Shown: positions 60,816-64,000 of the stretch, piece by piece | Position numbering within the stretch: the first letter of the stretch is position 1 | How the letters are laid out: each line of letters opens with the position of its first letter | Assembly: GCF_019649055.1 (NCBI RefSeq) | Contig: NW_026570278.1 | Span: forward strand, 62,001-126,000 | Origin: Paramacrobiotus metropolitanus | Taxonomy: Eukaryota; Tardigrada; Eutardigrada; Parachela; Macrobiotidae | Direction of reading: 5' to 3' | DNA length: 64,000 bases | Position numbers and translations under genes: made by a program | Notes under the pieces: generated by a model | What the model saw: the letters and a program-made list of their open reading frames with translations, nothing else | What the model was told of the DNA's origin: nothing | The model's database searches: none

Positions 60816-62870
60816 ATAATTGCCAAATTGACAAATGAAGCAACAAATTGACAGCGGTAGACAAATTGATACTTCCGTGACAAAAAGAAGTAATAGTTGC
60901 CAGCCGTTGACAAATTGAATAAGGGAGGCCACATCAACCAAATAAATGCAAAATCGTTAAGCATGATACCAAATTGACTGGCTGATGACAGACTAAACAC
61001 TAAGACCAAAACGACCGAATAAATGCCAAATCGACAAATGGGGTGCCAAATCGACAGGCTAATGAGAAACTTATCACTATGGCAAAAACGACAGAAAAAT
61101 GCCAAATTGAAAAACGAAGAACCAAATTGACAGCAAAAGTAAAAAAATTGATACTTCCGTGGCAAAACGCAGAATAAATGCTAATTGACAAATGAAAAAC
61201 TAATTAGACAGCGGCTGATAAATTTATACTTTGGTGCCAAAATGAGAGTTTTTATGCCAAATTGCAAATAAAGTTTAAACTGACTGCCATTGGCAAGTTG
61301 ATTAATAGAGGCCAAATCAACCACATAAATATCAAATCGACAAACGATATGCCAAATTGACAAGCTGAAAACAGACGATCACTAAGGCCAAACCGACCGA
61401 ATAAATGCCAAATCGTTAAGTTAGATACCAAATTGACAGGCTGATGACAGACTGAACACTAAGACCAAAACGACCGAATAAATGCCAAATCGACAAATGA
61501 AGTGCCAAAGTTACAGCAGTTGACAAATTGATATTTCCGTGCCAAAATGCAGAATAAATGCAAAATGACAAATCAAAAACCATTTTGACAGCGGTTGACA
61601 GATTGATACTTTGGTGCCAAAATGACAGAATAAATGCCAGATTGACAAATGAAGTAATAGTTGACTGCTGTTGACAAAATGAATAAGGGAGGCCAAATCA
61701 ACCGAATAAATGCCAAATCGACAACCGAGATGCCAAATTGACAGGCTACTGACAGACTGATCACTGTGGTCGAAACGACCGAATAAATGCCAAATCGACA
61801 AATGGGGTGCCAAATCGGTGCCATTTTGTAATGAAAGTATCAATTTCTCTACCGCTGTCAGTTTAAAACTTCATTTGTCAATTTGGCAATTATTTTCTGT
61901 CGTTTTGGCCATCGCGATCAGTCTGTCATCAGCCTGCCAATTTAGTTTCTTGCTTATCGATTTACCATTTATTTGGCTGATTTGGCCTCCCTTATTCAAT
62001 TTGTCAACGGCTGTCAGCTATTACTTCGTTTGTCAATTTGGCATGTATTCTGTCGTTTTGGCCACAGTGATCAGTCTGTCAGTAGTTTGTTGATTTGGCG
62101 ATTATTCGGTCGTTTTGGCAACTGTGATCAGTCTGTCATAAGTCTGTTGCTTATCGATTTGGAATTTATTTGGCTGAATCGGCCTCCCTTATTCAATATG
62201 TCAACGGCTGTCAGCTATTACTTCGTTTGTCAATTTTTGGCATTTATTCTGTCATTTTGGCAACAAAATATCAATTTGTCAAGCGCTATCAAATTGGTAC
62301 TTCTTTTTTTAATTTGGCTATCATGCTCTGTCGTTTTGGCCACAGTGTTCAGTCTGTCATTAGCTTGTTGATTTGGCACCCCATTTGTCGATATGGCATT
62401 TATTTGGTCGTTTTAACCATAGTGATCAGTCTGTCACCAGCCTGTCAATTTGGTCTCTTGCTTATCGATTTGGCATTTATTTGGCCGAATCAGCCTCCCT
62501 TATTCAATTTGTCAACGGCTGTCAACTATTACTTCATTTGTCAATTTGGCATTTATTCTGTCATTTTGGCACCAAAATATCAGTTTGTCGACCGCTATCA
62601 AATTGATACTTCTTTTGTCAATTTGGCTGATATTCTCTGTCGTTTTGGCCACAGTGATCAGTCTGTCATTAGCCTGTAGATTGGGCACCCCATTTGTCAA
62701 TTTTGCATTTATTCGGTCGTTTTGGCCATAGTAATCAGTCTGTCATCAGCCTCTCAATTTGGTATCTTGCTTATCGTTTTGGAATTTATTTGGTTGATTT
62801 AGTCTCCCTTATTCAATTTGTCGACGGCTGTCAACTATTACTTCATTTGTCATACGGTTATTCATTCTCA
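60816..62870. repeat. 2-kb palindromic repeat array inside the gypsy element
   Basis: From 60816 to about 61825 the sequence is built of CCAAATTGACA / GAATAAATGCCAAATCGAC words. From about 61830 to 62870 the same words appear inverted (TGTCAATTTGGCATTTATTC, TCGTTTTGGCCACAGTGATC). Sub-units are roughly 75-80 bp and recur irregularly. The array separates Gag from protease, so it was probably an insertion (a foldback-type or satellite element) that expanded. The open frames in it reflect the repetition and are not genes. Confidence 0.8.
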
Positions 62871-63041
62871 CCGGTACGTATACCGGGTGTACTATTTTAG
62901 GCATATCGAGCTTATTACTAAAATCATAATTTTATATTTTATTCTACTTGTGCATATCTGTCCTTGAGCGTAATCGAAAAGTCGTATATATTAACCGGTA
63001 CTGTAATGTCCGGAAATCGGTGGCATCGTGGTTGGTTGCTG

Positions 63042-64000
63042 CTATTTTTGCCGTACCAACCTCTTTTGTGGTAGGGTTTTATGCTTTTCCCTGTTGGGAA
63101 TTTCAAAAATCTTCACCAAAATGCTCTTTAACGAAGCCATCATGATCGCTTTACACCTTATCAAACACATGTCTCGGGCACTTAGGTTCAATGCGGTGAA
63201 TATTGTATTTATTAACCCGACGACACTGGCGAAAAGAGTTTCTAAAATCATGGCATAATGGACAAAACAGTTTGCCGGAGCGCAGTCTGTATGTGTCGAA
63301 TTGATTTGTTCCCTAGGTATATGCCATTCGGTCACTGGAACATCACGATTGTCGCGGGAGCGTGATCGGCTGAAATGCCGGTCGCATTTCTGGCTTTGTG
63401 ATCGGTGCCGGTGCCGGTCACCACTCCGGTCACCACCACGATCACGGTTGCGAGTGCGTTCACGATCGCCGTAGCGATCCCGTTCCCGATCATCATTGCG
63501 ACTCCTTTCGCGGCTACCGTAGCGACGCCCTTCACGATCACAACTTTCACGGCGGTCGTATAACCATTTTGTATTGCAGCGGCTGCGTTCGCGGTATGTA
63601 CGAGTATCACCGGTGTCTCTGAATGACACGCTATTTCGGTGCTGTCGAAACTTCTGCTTGCGTGAATTACTGCGAGACCTTGCAAATCGTGCAGATCTGT
63701 CAATTTTGACAAAGTTAACTTCGGAGTCAACGGTAGCGACTGCATTCGCGACAGGTTGGGCCTTATCGATGAGCGCAAATTTGCACAAAAGAATTCTCAT
63801 GTCATCAACGTTGCTGCATTTCGAGACAGCAAGCAGTTTACGATAGTCTGGAGCGTTCATAAACGCCCTCGTCAGTTCGGCAATTTTCTCAGTTTCATCC
63901 ATATGAGAATTCACTTCGTGACACAACATTTGAAATTCATCGAAAAAAGATTCAATATCCTGACCAGGTTAATACGATTTTTGCGATAGTTCAATGAGCT
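63042..64000 (-). pseudogene. Gypsy Gag with RS/RD-rich tail, 5' end outside window
   Basis: At the right edge, GQDIESFFDEFQMLCHEVN and MDETEKIAELTRAF resemble retrotransposon Gag. One in-frame TAA lies just upstream near 63965. A long Arg/Asp/Ser segment follows (RDRGGDRSGDRHRHRS), likely nucleic-acid binding. In the next frame KLFCPLCHDFRNSFRQC hints at a degenerate zinc knuckle. The frame runs on to 63042 beyond recognisable Gag sequence. Confidence 0.6.

Larger units (their letters stand above)
55084..64000 (-). mobile_element. Decayed Ty3/gypsy LTR retrotransposon, continues past right edge
   Basis: The minus-strand order is Gag, (repeat insertion), protease, RT, RNase H, integrase, GPY/F module, third ORF, which is the Ty3/gypsy order. 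Several one-base shifts and stop codons in RT, RNase H and Gag make it dead. The 5' LTR would lie beyond base 64000. I could not identify the 3' LTR, which should lie left of 55084. Confidence 0.8.

Noticed and set aside
61818-62900. Open frames rich in LSIWHLFCRFG-like repeats
   Set aside because: They are produced by the tandem/palindromic array and appear on both strands; no start context, splice sites or conserved domain.
63398-63846. His/Asp-rich plus-strand ORFs
   Set aside because: They are antisense to the Arg/Asp/Ser-rich Gag tail.

Overview
The window is eukaryotic genomic DNA. It has spliced genes with short GT-AG introns, many transposable elements and mixed base composition, and no operons. 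The digestive-type serine proteases and a CaMKI-like kinase point to a small invertebrate animal. Two unplaced ORFs at 34-36.7 kb resemble proteins I associate with tardigrade genomes, but that rests on memory and the species cannot be fixed from the sequence.

0-31.8 kb is a tandem cluster of S1-family (chymotrypsin-fold) serine protease genes. It is built from a repeated divergent pair: a catalytically complete protease on the minus strand (type A) facing a plus-strand protease homolog that has lost its catalytic His and Ser (type B). Three pairs are visible: A1 (1-2675) with B1 (3148-7656, dead), A3 (15062-15433, only a relic of the last exon) with B2 (17131-19240, damaged), and A2 (22382-25648) with B3 (26174-27728). 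A seventh, plus-strand active paralog (C, 28679-31753) follows. Exon lengths and intron phases are almost invariant across the family: 133-nt His exon, about 409-427-nt Asp exon, 80-nt Ser exon. A GATA-like motif recurs upstream of every B gene. Several members differ by single bases that shift frame, two of them in G6 runs.

B1 is split by a 4,065-bp DNA transposon (3304-7368) with a perfect 8-bp target duplication. It carries imperfect TIRs, two subterminal arrays of a GTCATTAATGAC palindrome, and a multi-exon minus-strand gene ending in a P-loop ATPase. That gene is itself hit by a hAT-type MITE. I do not recognise the element and rate it the best candidate for something undescribed. A CaMKI-like kinase with a 21-nt microexon lies at 10.3-12.7 kb.

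32-37 kb holds two unrecognised ORFs. 37.2-43.4 kb is a 6.2-kb foldback element: about 190-bp inverted termini, then 42-bp tandem repeats in opposite orientation on the two arms, enclosing one exon of a two-TM membrane protein. 44.4-50.7 kb is a nested insertion: a very young gag-only LTR retrotransposon (483-bp LTRs, one mismatch) inside an 814-bp hAT MITE. 52-54.8 kb looks like eroded retroelement sequence. 55-64 kb is a decayed minus-strand Ty3/gypsy element (Gag, protease, RT, RNase H, integrase, GPY/F, a third ORF), split between Gag and protease by a 2-kb palindromic repeat array. It runs off the right edge.
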